Of a DNA stretch of 64,000 nucleotides, positions 9,142 through 17,405 are shown one piece after another; positions within the stretch are counted from its first letter, which is position 1, and every line of letters starts with the position of its first letter. This DNA comes from Defluviitalea saccharophila (GTDB lineage Bacteria; Bacillota; Clostridia; Lachnospirales; Defluviitaleaceae): assembly GCF_038396635.1 (NCBI RefSeq), contig NZ_CP121687.1, positions 2,170,001-2,234,000 on the forward strand, in the 5' to 3' direction. The notes under the pieces are model-generated. The model had not been told where the DNA came from and did no database searches. It was given only the letters and a program-made list of their open reading frames with translations. The position numbers and the translations under genes were made by a program.

Positions 9142-9942
9142 ATGGTCAAAAAAGAAAAATATACTTATGAAGACCTCTTGGTAATTATGAGAACTCTAAG
9201 GGGTGAAAATGGTTGTGCCTGGGATTTAAAACAAACCCATGAGAGCCTTCTTCCGAATCTTCTTGAAGAAAGTTACGAAGTGATAGACGCCATTAAAAAA
9301 GGTGATCAGGAGAGTTTAAAAGAAGAACTGGGAGATTTGCTTCTGCAGATCGTATTTCATTCAAGAATTGCCGAAGAAAATAAGGAATTTACAATAGACG
9401 ATGTCATAGACGGCATTTGTAAAAAGCTCATTTTGCGGCATCCGCATATTTTTGGAGATACAACTGTAGAGTCTACGGAAGAAATTTTACAGAATTGGGA
9501 GCAGATTAAGAAAAAAGAAAAAGGCTTTGAAAGCCAAACAGAAGTTTTAAAAAGCGTTCCCGAAGTACTTCCTGCCCTTGTCAGAGCTTATAAAGTGCAG
9601 GCAAAGGCAGCACATGTAGGGTTCGATTGGACAGATATAAAAGATGCACTGGACAAAGTTAACGAAGAGTTCGAGGAGTTCAGGGAAGCCCATAAATCAG
9701 GAAATAACGAACATATAATGGAAGAATATGGGGATTTATTATTTTCTATTGTAAATATTGCTAGATTTTTAAAAATAAATCCTGAATTTGCCTTGACAAA
9801 TACGATAGAAAAGTTTATAAATAGATTTGAATACGTTGAAAATACTGCAATTTCAAGGGATAGAAGGTTAGAAGACATGACTCTCGAAGAAATGGACAAG
9901 TTATGGGAGGAATCTAAGCTTAAAGTCTCTAAAATTGAGTAG
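9142..9942 (+). CDS. mazG: Nucleoside triphosphate pyrophosphohydrolase MazG
   Basis: MazG hydrolyses NTPs and aberrant dNTPs to monophosphates and pyrophosphate. Two tandem all-alpha MazG domains are visible. The first has LLEESYEVIDAI and EELGDLLLQIVFHSRIAEE (residues about 34-95). The second has NEEFEEFREA and EEYGDLLFSIVNIARF (about 170-215). Metal-binding E-x-x-E...E-x-x-D patterns occur in both. The start is ATG 9142, giving 266 residues, because GAGTGGG lies at the right distance; the in-frame ATG at 9127 has no ribosome site. B. subtilis also has mazG between spoVT and yabO (rqcP). Confidence 0.94.
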   Translation: MVKKEKYTYEDLLVIMRTLRGENGCAWDLKQTHESLLPNLLEESYEVIDAIKKGDQESLKEELGDLLLQIVFHSRIAEENKEFTIDDVIDGICKKLILRHPHIFGDTTVESTEEILQNWEQIKKKEKGFESQTEVLKSVPEVLPALVRAYKVQAKAAHVGFDWTDIKDALDKVNEEFEEFREAHKSGNNEHIMEEYGDLLFSIVNIARFLKINPEFALTNTIEKFINRFEYVENTAISRDRRLEDMTLEEMDKLWEESKLKVSKIE

Positions 9943-9992
9943 TGTTTTATTTCTACATTACAATGTAAAAAGAAATAAGAGGAGGAAGGATT

Positions 9993-10271
9993 ATGAACAA
10001 GTCCGAATTAGTAGCAGCTATGGCTGCAAAAGCTGAAATGAGCAAAAAAGACACTGAAAAAGTATTAAAAGCTTTCGAAGAAGTAGTAACAGAAGAACTT
10101 GCTAAAAACGGAAAAGTTCAATTAGTTGGCTTTGGAACTTTTGACGTAGCAGAAAGAGCAGCTAGAGAAGGAAGAAATCCTCAAACAGGAGAAGTAATGA
10201 ACATTCCTGCTTCTAAAGCACCAAGATTTAAAGCTGGAAAAGCTTTAAAAGATGCCGTAAACGCTAAGTAA
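9993..10271 (+). CDS. hup: DNA-binding protein HU
   Basis: HU is a 92-residue histone-like dimer that bends and compacts DNA. The diagnostic arm is present (GFGTFDVAERAAREGRNPQT, then IPASKAPRFKAGKALKDAVN). A strong GAGGAGGAAGGA site precedes the ATG. It lies between mazG and rqcP and is followed by a strong terminator, so it is probably an independent, highly expressed unit. Confidence 0.97.
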   Translation: MNKSELVAAMAAKAEMSKKDTEKVLKAFEEVVTEELAKNGKVQLVGFGTFDVAERAAREGRNPQTGEVMNIPASKAPRFKAGKALKDAVNAK

Positions 10272-10307
10272 AATACTCGATACCATTTATACATATCACA
10301 AATGATA

Positions 10308-10338
10308 AATCTACACTTTTTCGAGTGTAGATTTTTTT
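10308..10338 (+). terminator. Intrinsic terminator after hup
   Basis: AAATCTACACT at 10308-10318 pairs with AGTGTAGATTT at 10324-10334, followed by TTTT. Confidence 0.92.
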
Positions 10339-10370
10339 GCTCTATAAAAAGATTATTAGGAGATGAACCC

Positions 10371-10610
10371 ATGCGTTTAGACAAATATCTTAAGGTAAGC
10401 CGTTTAATTAAAAGAAGAACCATTGCCAATGAAGCTTGTGATGCCGGAAGAGTTTTAATAAACGGAAAAGAAGCAAAAGCCGGTACAGCTGTAAAAGTAG
10501 GAGACATCATAGAAATACGCTTTGGCAATAATGTTACAAAAGTTGAAGTATTAGATGTAAAGGAACATGTTAAAAAAGAAGATGTAGAGAATATGTACAG
10601 ACATTTATAA
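10371..10610 (+). CDS. rqcP: S4-domain ribosome quality-control factor RqcP (YabO)
   Basis: This 79-residue protein is almost entirely an S4 RNA-binding domain (MRLDKYLKVSRLIKRRTIAN, then ACDAGRVLINGKEAKAGTAVKVGD). RqcP works with RqcH on stalled 50S subunits to add C-terminal alanine tails. The start is ATG 10371 after TTAGGAGAT; an in-frame upstream start at 10302 would run through the hup terminator and is rejected. It heads the rqcP-yabP-yabQ-divIC group, the order found in Bacillus. Confidence 0.93.
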   Translation: MRLDKYLKVSRLIKRRTIANEACDAGRVLINGKEAKAGTAVKVGDIIEIRFGNNVTKVEVLDVKEHVKKEDVENMYRHL

Positions 10611-10693
10611 TTAATAATCATTTTTCAATACAACCTTCAATATATATAAATAAAATGGAAAGTTTGTAGGTTGAATTGAAAGGTGGTAATTCT

Positions 10694-10981
10694 ATGGAAG
10701 ATAAAATGATTAATCCTAAAGGTCACAATATTATCATGCAAGATCGACAAAATCTTTCTATCACAGGAGTCTTGGATGTACTTGCATTTGATGAAGAAAA
10801 TGTAGATATTGAAACAGAAATGGGCATGCTCACCATAAAAGGTACCGAACTTCATGTAAACAAGCTTAATCTGGAGAAAAAAGAACTGGAAATAGAAGGT
10901 GAGATAGAAAGCTTAGTTTATAATGATGGAGAGTCTTTCTCAAAGAAAGGAAATTCATTTTTAGGAAAGCTCTTTAAATAG
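10694..10981 (+). CDS. yabP: Sporulation protein YabP
   Basis: The 95-residue protein matches the YabP/YqfC beta-rich family (HNIIMQDRQNLSITGVLDVLAFDEE, in two parts, then TEMGMLTIKGTELHVNKLNLEKKE). In Bacillus YabP and YabQ are mother-cell proteins needed for cortex formation. The start is ATG 10694, 7 nt behind AAAGGTGG; an in-frame TTG at 10676 would leave that ribosome site inside the gene. It lies 12 nt before yabQ. Confidence 0.92.
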   Translation: MEDKMINPKGHNIIMQDRQNLSITGVLDVLAFDEENVDIETEMGMLTIKGTELHVNKLNLEKKELEIEGEIESLVYNDGESFSKKGNSFLGKLFK

Positions 10982-10993
10982 GGGTGGATCAAC

Positions 10994-11515
10994 TTGATTG
11001 TATCTATTAGTGAGCAGGCGCAGATCTTTATTGCTGCCGTTGAAGCAGGGATCATTATAGGTATTTTTTATGACGTATTCCGTATCATCAGAAAGATTAT
11101 TCCCCATCCCGACTGGCTCATTCAGTTAGAAGACTTGATTTATTGGATCATCGTATCCGGTTTTATGTTTTTTGTACTCTTTAGCAAAAACTATGGAGAG
11201 ATTAGGGGATTTGCACTACTAGGAGCTTTTCTTGGAAATGTAACATACTTTTTTACTTTTAGTATTTTCCTTATGAAAATTTCCGACTGGATCATTTATT
11301 GGATCAAAAGGATTATCCGGGGACTTATAAGAATTGTCCTTATACCTATCAAAATCATTTTGAAAATACTTTCTTACCCCTATAAATGGATTGCTCGTCC
11401 TATGAGAATCCTGAGGGTGAGAACTAAAATCCTTATACATAAATCAAAGAATAGGGTAAAACGCAAATCTAAACAAATGTTAAGGGAACTTTATATCATG
11501 TATAAAAAAGTGTAA
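10994..11515 (+). CDS. yabQ: Spore cortex biosynthesis protein YabQ
   Basis: This 173-residue integral membrane protein has three to four hydrophobic segments in its first 110 residues (QIFIAAVEAGIIIGIFYDVFRI, split here as one helix, then ILIYWIIVSG-like and FALLGAFLGNVTYFFTFSIFLM). A strongly basic tail follows. That layout and its place after yabP identify YabQ. In Bacillus it localises to the outer forespore membrane and is required for cortex. Translation starts at TTG 10994 behind GGGGTGG. Confidence 0.88.
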   Translation: MIVSISEQAQIFIAAVEAGIIIGIFYDVFRIIRKIIPHPDWLIQLEDLIYWIIVSGFMFFVLFSKNYGEIRGFALLGAFLGNVTYFFTFSIFLMKISDWIIYWIKRIIRGLIRIVLIPIKIILKILSYPYKWIARPMRILRVRTKILIHKSKNRVKRKSKQMLRELYIMYKKV

Positions 11516-11622
11516 AGTTTCTTTAATAAAAAAAGGATATCTGAATCGGATGAAGAATAATTTACTAAGATACTATATTGCCTGCTATAATGGGTGACGA
11601 AAAGGGCGAAGAGGGGATTATT

Positions 11623-11916
11623 TTGAGTAGAAGGAAAAAACAGAAGAAACGTATCATTGGCTGGAATACCCTATTCTTAGCTATATTTTTTGGCATGATT
11701 GCATTTAAAACCTATGATTTACAAAAGATAAACAAGGGATTAGAAAAACAAAAAATGGAATACAGTGAAAAAATTAAAATTGAGCAAGAAGAACAGGCAC
11801 GACTTGTAAAAGAAAAAGAATATATTCAATCCGATATATATATAGAAAAGGTTGCCAGAGAAAAACTGGGACTGGTAAAAGAAGATGAAATTGTATTTAT
11901 GGAAAAAACAGAATAA
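11623..11916 (+). CDS. divIC: Septum formation initiator DivIC/FtsB family protein
   Basis: This is a small bitopic division protein of 97 residues. It has a basic N-terminus (LSRRKKQKKRIIGW), one transmembrane helix (NTLFLAIFFGMIAFKTY) and a coiled coil (about residues 35-75). It ends in the family motif EKVAREKLGLVKEDEIVF. DivIC partners DivIB and FtsL in the divisome. TTG 11623 is chosen because GAGGGG lies 7 nt upstream; earlier in-frame starts at 11578 and 11590 lack a ribosome site. It closes the rqcP-yabP-yabQ group as in Bacillus. Confidence 0.9.
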   Translation: MSRRKKQKKRIIGWNTLFLAIFFGMIAFKTYDLQKINKGLEKQKMEYSEKIKIEQEEQARLVKEKEYIQSDIYIEKVAREKLGLVKEDEIVFMEKTE

Positions 11917-11925
11917 AAATTATAG

Positions 11926-11954
11926 TTGACAAAGTCCCAAAAGCTCTTTATAAT
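11926..11954 (+). promoter_or_regulatory. Consensus sigma-A promoter of the tRNA cluster
   Basis: TTGACA at 11926-11931 and TATAAT at 11949-11954 are separated by exactly 17 nt, a perfect match to the vegetative consensus. The predicted start is near 11961, about 20 nt upstream of the first tRNA. Confidence 0.9.
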
Positions 11955-11980
11955 ATAGTATTGTCAGTTGGATTTTTTGT

Positions 11981-12057
<77 letters not shown>

Positions 12058-12062
12058 AATCT

Positions 12063-12139
12063 GGCGGAGTAGCTCAGATGGCTAGAGCATACGGTTCATA
12101 CCCGTAGTGTCGGCGGTTCGACTCCGTCCTCCGCTACCA
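12063..12139 (+). tRNA. Elongator tRNA-Met (CAT)
   Basis: A 77-nt cloverleaf with acceptor GGCGGAG/CTCCGCT and anticodon CAT at 12097-12099 in loop TTCATAC. CCA is encoded. A TilS-modified tRNA-Ile2 also has a CAT anticodon, so that alternative is possible, but the body looks like elongator Met. Confidence 0.88.
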
Positions 12140-12142
12140 TAA

Positions 12143-12215
12143 GGGCGCATAGCTCAGCTGGGAGAGCACCTGCCTTACAAGCAGGGGGTCACAGGTTCGA
12201 GCCCTGTTGCGCCCA
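12143..12215 (+). tRNA. tRNA-Val (TAC)
   Basis: A 73-nt cloverleaf with acceptor GGGCGCA/TGCGCCC and anticodon TAC in loop CTTACAA. Unlike its two neighbours it lacks an encoded CCA (discriminator A is followed by TCA), so CCA must be added enzymatically. Confidence 0.95.
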
Positions 12216-12219
12216 TCAT

Positions 12220-12259
12220 AAAAAAAGATATATGCAATTCTTTGCATATATCTTTTTTT
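12220..12259 (+). terminator. Terminator of the tRNA cluster
   Basis: An A-rich arm ending GATATATGCAA pairs with TTGCATATATC and runs into seven Ts. It ends the three-tRNA transcript ahead of spoIIE. Confidence 0.92.
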
Positions 12260-12296
12260 ATGTCTTTATAAATTTTTGTAAAATGGATGGACAAGT

Positions 12297-12361
12297 TGTC
12301 TAAAGGTTTTTAAAATGTTTTCCAGATAATGACAAATAATTTGATCCCTTTCTATTATAAT
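12297..12361 (+). promoter_or_regulatory. Putative Spo0A-controlled promoter of spoIIE
   Basis: TATAAT at 12356-12361 has no good -35 at 17 nt. Instead TGACAAA at 12330-12336 lies just upstream, and TGTCTAA lies at 12297-12303. Each matches the 0A box TGNCGAA at 6 of 7 positions, in the same direction and 33 nt apart. In Bacillus spoIIE is activated by Spo0A from such an arrangement. The promoter also places translation at 12395 rather than 12329. Confidence 0.5.
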
Positions 12362-12394
12362 GAAAAGGCAAAATTAGGGAGGGATAATATAAAG

Positions 12395-14791
12395 ATGGAA
12401 CGTGTAGAATATCGTACTTTTAAGAAAACAGATATACCTAAAGTAAAAAAAACAATCCATTGGAAAGAAATTTTTCTAGGTACCACGTATAAGGACTTAT
12501 TCATTGATCTTTTAGGATTCATGATTTCCAGAGTCATTCTTTTTACCAATTTACTTCCTTTAAGTATTGCGTATTTTGCTGCAGGACTACATACGAAGGC
12601 GAATCGAATGTGGCTGTTGTTATTCTCCGCTGCCGGAGTCTTAAGTGTAAGAGATTCTACCTTATCTTCGAAATATATTGGCGCCTTTATTTTGATGATT
12701 ATGCTTCAGCATTTTATGGAAACCAAAGGATACACGCCAACTAAAATTGTACAAGCTGTCATGGCAATGATCGCATGTTTTGTTATGGGGATGGTGACAG
12801 CAGGGATTCATGGTTTTGCGGGATATTACTTAATTGTGGCGATCTTAGAGAGTATTTTTGTTTTTACAGCTGCATATATATACGGCAGCGCCATTTCTTG
12901 TATGAGGGGTCCTTTAAAAAGAACGATTTTAAGCAATGAAGAAATTATTAGTTTAATTTTAATCTTTGGGACGGCCATTGCCGGTATTATAGATTTTTCT
13001 ATCAGTGGAATTTATTTTCGGGAAGTTGTTAGCATCTTGTTGGTTTTATTATTCGGTTTTATAGGCGGACCTTCTATCGGAGGGACCATAGGGATTGTGA
13101 TTGGGACGATTCTTACCCTTATAGGGGTAATGCCTGCAGTATCCATCGGTATATTAGGTATATCCGGTATGATTGCAGGTTTATTTAAAGAGATCGGTCG
13201 TGTAGGAAGCGGTATAGGCTTTTTATTAGGACAGGTGATCATTTCTTTTTATTTTGAGGGTACGGCGATTACCTATGATTTTTTAAAGCCTATCCTTGCA
13301 GCCATAATTCTTTTCCTCTCTCTGCCTGCAGGGATTATAACCCTAATTAAACAGTTTATAAATTATGAGCCTAATCTGGGACAAGAAGTGTATTATAAAC
13401 GCATAAGAGATATTACAGCACAACAGTTAGAGGCTTTTTCCAATGCCTTTTTAAAATTATCAAAGACGTTTTCTAATATTTCAAAGAAAAAGACCAGCTT
13501 AAATCAAAGAGACGTTTCCATGCTGATTGAAGATGTGGCTTCCAGAGTATGTCAGGATTGCGGACTTTGTTCCCATTGCTGGGAAAGCGATTTTTATAAT
13601 ACATACCAAACGGTATTCAGTATTTTATCGGCTGCAGAAAGAAAATCTCGCATAGATGTCAATGATATCCCTCAGGACTTTATAGAAAAGTGCCTGAAGG
13701 TCGATGTCTTTGTAGATACAACCAACAGGATGTTTGAACTGTATAAATTAAATCTGCTTTGGCATAACAGAATTGTAGAAAGCAGGGAACTGGTATCGGA
13801 ACAATTAAGAGGGGTTTCCTCCATCATTGGGAATTTGGCAGTGGAAGTCTATGGACAAGTTTATTTTAAAGAAGAATTAGAACAGGCAATTAAGGTAGAA
13901 CTTGATAGGGAAAATATTGTTGTATCCGATGTAATGGTCGTTTCAAACCGTCAAAACAAATATGAAGTGGTTATTGAGCATTCCCCCTGCAGAGGAAAAA
14001 GGATCTGCACAAAGAATATTGTGCCTGTAGTCAGTCAAATCTTAGGAAGAAAGATGAAACTTGCAGGCAGCGGATGTGCTGGGCTTAACGGTAAGGAAAA
14101 CTGCAAACTGAAGCTCATAGAAGAAGAAAAATACAGGATTATGACAGGGGTAGCAAAAGAATCTAAGGACAGCAGCTCCATATCGGGAGATACCTATTCC
14201 TTTATGGAAATAAAGAATGGTCAATACCTCTTAGCCTTATCCGACGGCATGGGCAGCGGCAATAAAGCCAGTGAAGAAAGCGGGGCGGCTATTGAACTTC
14301 TTGAAGAATTTATGGAATCGGGCTTTGATAAGGACCTTGCGATTAAAATGATCAATTCTGTATTGGTTTTAAAATCTAATGAAGAATTCTTCTCAACTCT
14401 TGATATGACGATCATTGATTTGTATACGGGCGTTGCAGAATTTGTTAAAATTGGAGCTGCTTCAGCTTTCTTAAAGAGAGGAGATACTGTAGAAATTATA
14501 GGTTCTTCTTCCCTGCCGGTAGGAATGCTTAATAATGTAGACATAGATATGACTAAGAAGAAACTAAAAGACGGCGATATCATCATCATGGTTACCGATG
14601 GGGTTTTGGATTCTAAGAAAGATATCATTGAAAAAGAAAAATGGTTCAGTGAAGTTCTAAAAGGCCTTGATATCACCCAACCGGAGTATATTGCCGAGTA
14701 TCTTTTAAATATTGCAAAAGAAAATTCAGAGAAAGAAATAGAAGATGATATGACGGTTTTAGTCGCTAAGGTATGGGAAAAATATTCGTAA
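12395..14791 (+). CDS. spoIIE: Stage II sporulation protein E, PP2C-type phosphatase
   Basis: SpoIIE dephosphorylates SpoIIAA to release sigma-F in the forespore and contributes to the polar septum. The first 300 residues or so hold many transmembrane helices. A cysteine cluster (CQDCGLCSHCW) lies near residue 386. The C-terminal PP2C domain has ALSDGMGSGNKASEES near 611, VTDGVLDSKKD near 732 and EDDMTVLVAKVW near 784, giving the metal-binding aspartates. Starting at ATG 12395 (AGGGAGGG at 12377-12384) gives 798 residues, close to the 827 of Bacillus. An upstream in-frame ATG at 12329 lies in the promoter and has no ribosome site. Confidence 0.96.
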   Translation: MERVEYRTFKKTDIPKVKKTIHWKEIFLGTTYKDLFIDLLGFMISRVILFTNLLPLSIAYFAAGLHTKANRMWLLLFSAAGVLSVRDSTLSSKYIGAFILMIMLQHFMETKGYTPTKIVQAVMAMIACFVMGMVTAGIHGFAGYYLIVAILESIFVFTAAYIYGSAISCMRGPLKRTILSNEEIISLILIFGTAIAGIIDFSISGIYFREVVSILLVLLFGFIGGPSIGGTIGIVIGTILTLIGVMPAVSIGILGISGMIAGLFKEIGRVGSGIGFLLGQVIISFYFEGTAITYDFLKPILAAIILFLSLPAGIITLIKQFINYEPNLGQEVYYKRIRDITAQQLEAFSNAFLKLSKTFSNISKKKTSLNQRDVSMLIEDVASRVCQDCGLCSHCWESDFYNTYQTVFSILSAAERKSRIDVNDIPQDFIEKCLKVDVFVDTTNRMFELYKLNLLWHNRIVESRELVSEQLRGVSSIIGNLAVEVYGQVYFKEELEQAIKVELDRENIVVSDVMVVSNRQNKYEVVIEHSPCRGKRICTKNIVPVVSQILGRKMKLAGSGCAGLNGKENCKLKLIEEEKYRIMTGVAKESKDSSSISGDTYSFMEIKNGQYLLALSDGMGSGNKASEESGAAIELLEEFMESGFDKDLAIKMINSVLVLKSNEEFFSTLDMTIIDLYTGVAEFVKIGAASAFLKRGDTVEIIGSSSLPVGMLNNVDIDMTKKKLKDGDIIIMVTDGVLDSKKDIIEKEKWFSEVLKGLDITQPEYIAEYLLNIAKENSEKEIEDDMTVLVAKVWEKYS

Positions 14792-14864
14792 TTTTCATAT
14801 GCATACAATGCAGGATAAAGGGAAAACTTATCCATGAACATAAAGGATAATGGAGGTTTTCCCT

Positions 14865-15143
14865 ATGGACTATTTTTCTAATGATAGAGTGGTGCTGATT
14901 GAAAATAAAAGGGGCGGCTGGTACGAAAAGGCGATTTTTATCTTAAATAAAGATGTAAATCCTAAACAAATGCCAAAGGACATTGTTGAAGAAGCAGAAA
15001 AAATCATTGGAGATTATATAAAAAGGAATAAACCAATACATTCCCGTAAAAAGCTTAAAAAACGCAGGATAGACTGGATTTTAAACTGCTGTCTTATTTT
15101 AAGCATTGTATTGTTTATGTATTATGCAGCTCAGGTTTTCTGA
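14865..15143 (+). CDS. Small bitopic membrane protein of unknown function
   Basis: This 92-residue protein has a soluble N-terminal part (MDYFSNDRVVLIENKRGGWYEKA), a basic stretch (SRKKLKKRR) and one C-terminal transmembrane helix (DWILNCCLILSIVLFMYYA). TGGAGG at 14851-14856 selects ATG 14865 over the ATG at 14850. It lies between spoIIE and tilS, where Bacillus has yabS and yabT, but it resembles neither. Its orientation, with the N-terminus in the cytoplasm by the positive-inside rule, is inferred. No function is proposed. Confidence 0.75.
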   Translation: MDYFSNDRVVLIENKRGGWYEKAIFILNKDVNPKQMPKDIVEEAEKIIGDYIKRNKPIHSRKKLKKRRIDWILNCCLILSIVLFMYYAAQVF

Positions 15144-15173
15144 TTATGGTATTTTGAAGGCATACATACGTTT

Positions 15174-15205
15174 AAGCGGTGTACAAACTGTGCACTGCTT
15201 TTTTG
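15174..15205 (+). terminator. Intrinsic terminator upstream of tilS
   Basis: AAGCGGTGTAC and GTGCACTGCTT form an 11-bp stem with two G-T pairs and a 5-nt loop, followed by TTTTTTGTT. Confidence 0.85.
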
Positions 15206-15206
15206 T

Positions 15207-15242
15207 TACATAGGAAATTCCTATGCAACCTCTTTCTTACCT
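15207..15242 (+). repeat. Dispersed intergenic repeat, copy b (short)
   Basis: ATAGGAAATTCCTATG directly follows a terminator and runs into CTCTTTCTTAC, which resembles the 3' end of the long copy at 29539-29670. It looks like an internally deleted copy. Confidence 0.65.
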
Positions 15243-15324
15243 ATTTTGCGTACGATGCTTGCATTTATATAGTTCCTTTTGTATCATCTAAATATAAAAT
15301 TATTTTTAAAGACGGGTGTTGTAG

Positions 15325-16713
15325 ATGCTAGAGAGGATTTATAAAATTATTAAAGAATATAATATGATACAAAAAGATAATAATATAATAGTCGGGGTGT
15401 CCGGAGGAGCAGATTCCATGTGTCTGCTTCATTTATTAAAAGAGGTATCCCAAGACTATCCCTTTAAAATAACCGCTGTACATATCAACCACGGAATAAG
15501 AGGTAAAGAAGCTGACGAGGACGCAGCGTATGTCCGTGATATCTGTAAAGCATGGGATATTCCCTGCTTTATATATACCATCGATGTGAAAAAAGAAGCC
15601 TCTAAAAGAAAATGCAGTGAAGAGGAAGCTGGCAGAGCCATTCGGTATGAGATGTTTGAAAAGGTAAGATTGGAGACCCATGGGGCCAAAATTGCAGTGG
15701 CCCATAACATGAATGACCAGGCGGAAACGGTGTTAATGCAGTTATTTAGGGGCAGCGGCATGAAGGGTTTAGGAGGCATTTCTCCGGTCAGAGGCAATAT
15801 TATAAGACCACTGCTGCAGTTTACAAGAGATGAGATTGAAAACTATTGCATCCAACATCAGATCCATTATAGGCAGGATTACACTAATGCATTAAACATC
15901 TACACCCGAAATAAAATCCGCAACGAACTGATTCCTTTTATTAAAGAGAATTTCAATCCAAATATTGTTAAAACCTTATACAATATGAGCATACTGCTTA
16001 GAGAAGAAGAAAGCTTTTTAGACGAGCAGACCGAAAATCATCTTAAACTCTGTATCAAAGAAGAAAAAGATCAGCTTTTAATACTGAATAATAATTTATT
16101 TAACACCTATCATCCTGTTCTTAAAAAAAGGATAATCAGAAGAGTTATAGAAAGATTAAGAGGACATTTAAGAAACATCGACTTAAATCATATTTTGGAT
16201 ATCATTGAGTTAAGCACGAAAGGTACAGGAAAAAAGCTTTGCCTCCCCAATGATATTATTGTAAAAAGACAGTATGAAGATTTAATATTCCAGGTAGGAG
16301 AAGCTTCTTTTGATGGTTTTTGCTATGACCTTTCCATACCTTCAACCATATTTGTAAAAGAATTAAAAGCTCAGATAGAAACAACCTTATTGGATCGAGA
16401 GAATTTTAACTTATCTCTTCAGAATACCTGTACGAAAAGTTTTGACTATGATAAAATAGAAAATGGTTTGCAGATTAGAACCAAGAAGCCGGGAGACCGT
16501 ATTATCCTTAAAAACGGAACCAAAAAGCTCAAGGATTTTTTTATTGATGAAAAAATTCCAAGGGATGAAAGGGACAGCATTCCCCTGCTTGCAGACGGGA
16601 ACCGTATTCTTTGGGTGATTGGCTATCGGTATAGCGATGCATATAAAATTACTTCATCAACCTGTAAAGTTTTACAAGTAAGGTGGATTCCTTTGACTAA
16701 AGATGAAGTATAA
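15325..16713 (+). CDS. tilS: tRNA(Ile)-lysidine synthase TilS
   Basis: TilS joins lysine to C34 of tRNA-Ile2 (CAT), changing its identity from Met to Ile. The PP-loop motif GVSGGADSMCLLHLL lies at residues 22-36. Family signatures AVHINHGIRG, AHNMNDQAETVLMQLFRGSGMKG and YTRNKIRNELIP follow. The C-terminal TilS domain (about 385-462) contains PGDRIILKNGTKKLKDFFID. At 462 residues the length is normal. It precedes hpt and ftsH exactly as in Bacillus, and a tRNA pair with CAT anticodons lies 3 kb upstream. Confidence 0.96.
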   Translation: MLERIYKIIKEYNMIQKDNNIIVGVSGGADSMCLLHLLKEVSQDYPFKITAVHINHGIRGKEADEDAAYVRDICKAWDIPCFIYTIDVKKEASKRKCSEEEAGRAIRYEMFEKVRLETHGAKIAVAHNMNDQAETVLMQLFRGSGMKGLGGISPVRGNIIRPLLQFTRDEIENYCIQHQIHYRQDYTNALNIYTRNKIRNELIPFIKENFNPNIVKTLYNMSILLREEESFLDEQTENHLKLCIKEEKDQLLILNNNLFNTYHPVLKKRIIRRVIERLRGHLRNIDLNHILDIIELSTKGTGKKLCLPNDIIVKRQYEDLIFQVGEASFDGFCYDLSIPSTIFVKELKAQIETTLLDRENFNLSLQNTCTKSFDYDKIENGLQIRTKKPGDRIILKNGTKKLKDFFIDEKIPRDERDSIPLLADGNRILWVIGYRYSDAYKITSSTCKVLQVRWIPLTKDEV

Positions 16714-16759
16714 GATATAATGACATTTATTTTATTTGTTAAATGGGAGGAACATTGTA

Positions 16760-17287
16760 ATGAGTCATCTAGATGTACTAATTTCAGAAGAAAAAATCAA
16801 AAATCGTATTAAGGAATTGGGGCAACAAATTACAAAGGATTATGAAGGAAAAGAAATTTGCTTAATCTGTGTTTTAAAAGGCGGCGTTATGTTTATGGTG
16901 GATCTTTCCAAAGAGATAGATCTTCCTTTAGAAATGGATTTTATGGCAGTATCCAGTTATGGTAATGAAATGACAAGCAGTGGCGTTGTAAAAATTATCA
17001 AAGACTTGGATGATCCTATAGAAGGCAAGCATGTCTTGATTATTGAAGATATTATTGATTCAGGCCGTACCCTTAGCTATTTAGTAAAAACATTAAACAA
17101 TAGAAAGCCAGCAAGCCTTCGTATCTGTACGCTTTTGGATAAACCGGAACAAAGAATCTCGGATGTTCAAGTAGATTATGTGGGCTTTACCATTCCCGAT
17201 GAATTTGTACTGGGTTATGGTCTTGACTATATGCAAAAATATAGAAATCTTCCATACATCGCAGTGATGAGGGAGACGGAAGAATAA
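16760..17287 (+). CDS. hpt: Hypoxanthine-guanine phosphoribosyltransferase
   Basis: Hpt salvages hypoxanthine and guanine with PRPP to give IMP and GMP. The 175-residue protein shows [13 protein letters not shown], the PRPP-binding loop [14 protein letters not shown] near residue 93, and base-binding residues near the C-terminus ([17 protein letters not shown]). The start is ATG 16760, 9 nt after GGGAGG; a TTG at 16736 precedes the ribosome site and is rejected. The tilS-hpt-ftsH order is conserved in Firmicutes. Confidence 0.96.
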   Translation: MSHLDVLISEEKIKNRIKELGQQITKDYEGKEICLICVLKGGVMFMVDLSKEIDLPLEMDFMAVSSYGNEMTSSGVVKIIKDLDDPIEGKHVLIIEDIIDSGRTLSYLVKTLNNRKPASLRICTLLDKPEQRISDVQVDYVGFTIPDEFVLGYGLDYMQKYRNLPYIAVMRETEE

Positions 17288-17290
17288 GTA

Positions 17291-17317
17291 TTGGGGCGCC
17301 TTTCTTGCACTCCCCAA
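17291..17317 (+). terminator. Hairpin after hpt
   Basis: TTGGGG and CCCCAA form a 6-bp GC-rich stem with a 15-nt loop immediately after the stop codon. No T run follows, so it may be an attenuator or mRNA-stability hairpin rather than a full terminator. Confidence 0.4.
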
Positions 17318-17405
17318 ATTAGTATGGTATCATAATTTGATGGCATAGTTTATAACTTGTATTAGGTGCCTAGTGTATTTTTAGACACAGGAAGGAGGAA
17401 TGGGT

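Noticed and set aside
14221..14841. Antisense frame over spoIIE (206 codons)
   Set aside because: It mirrors the conserved PP2C domain and has no start signal.
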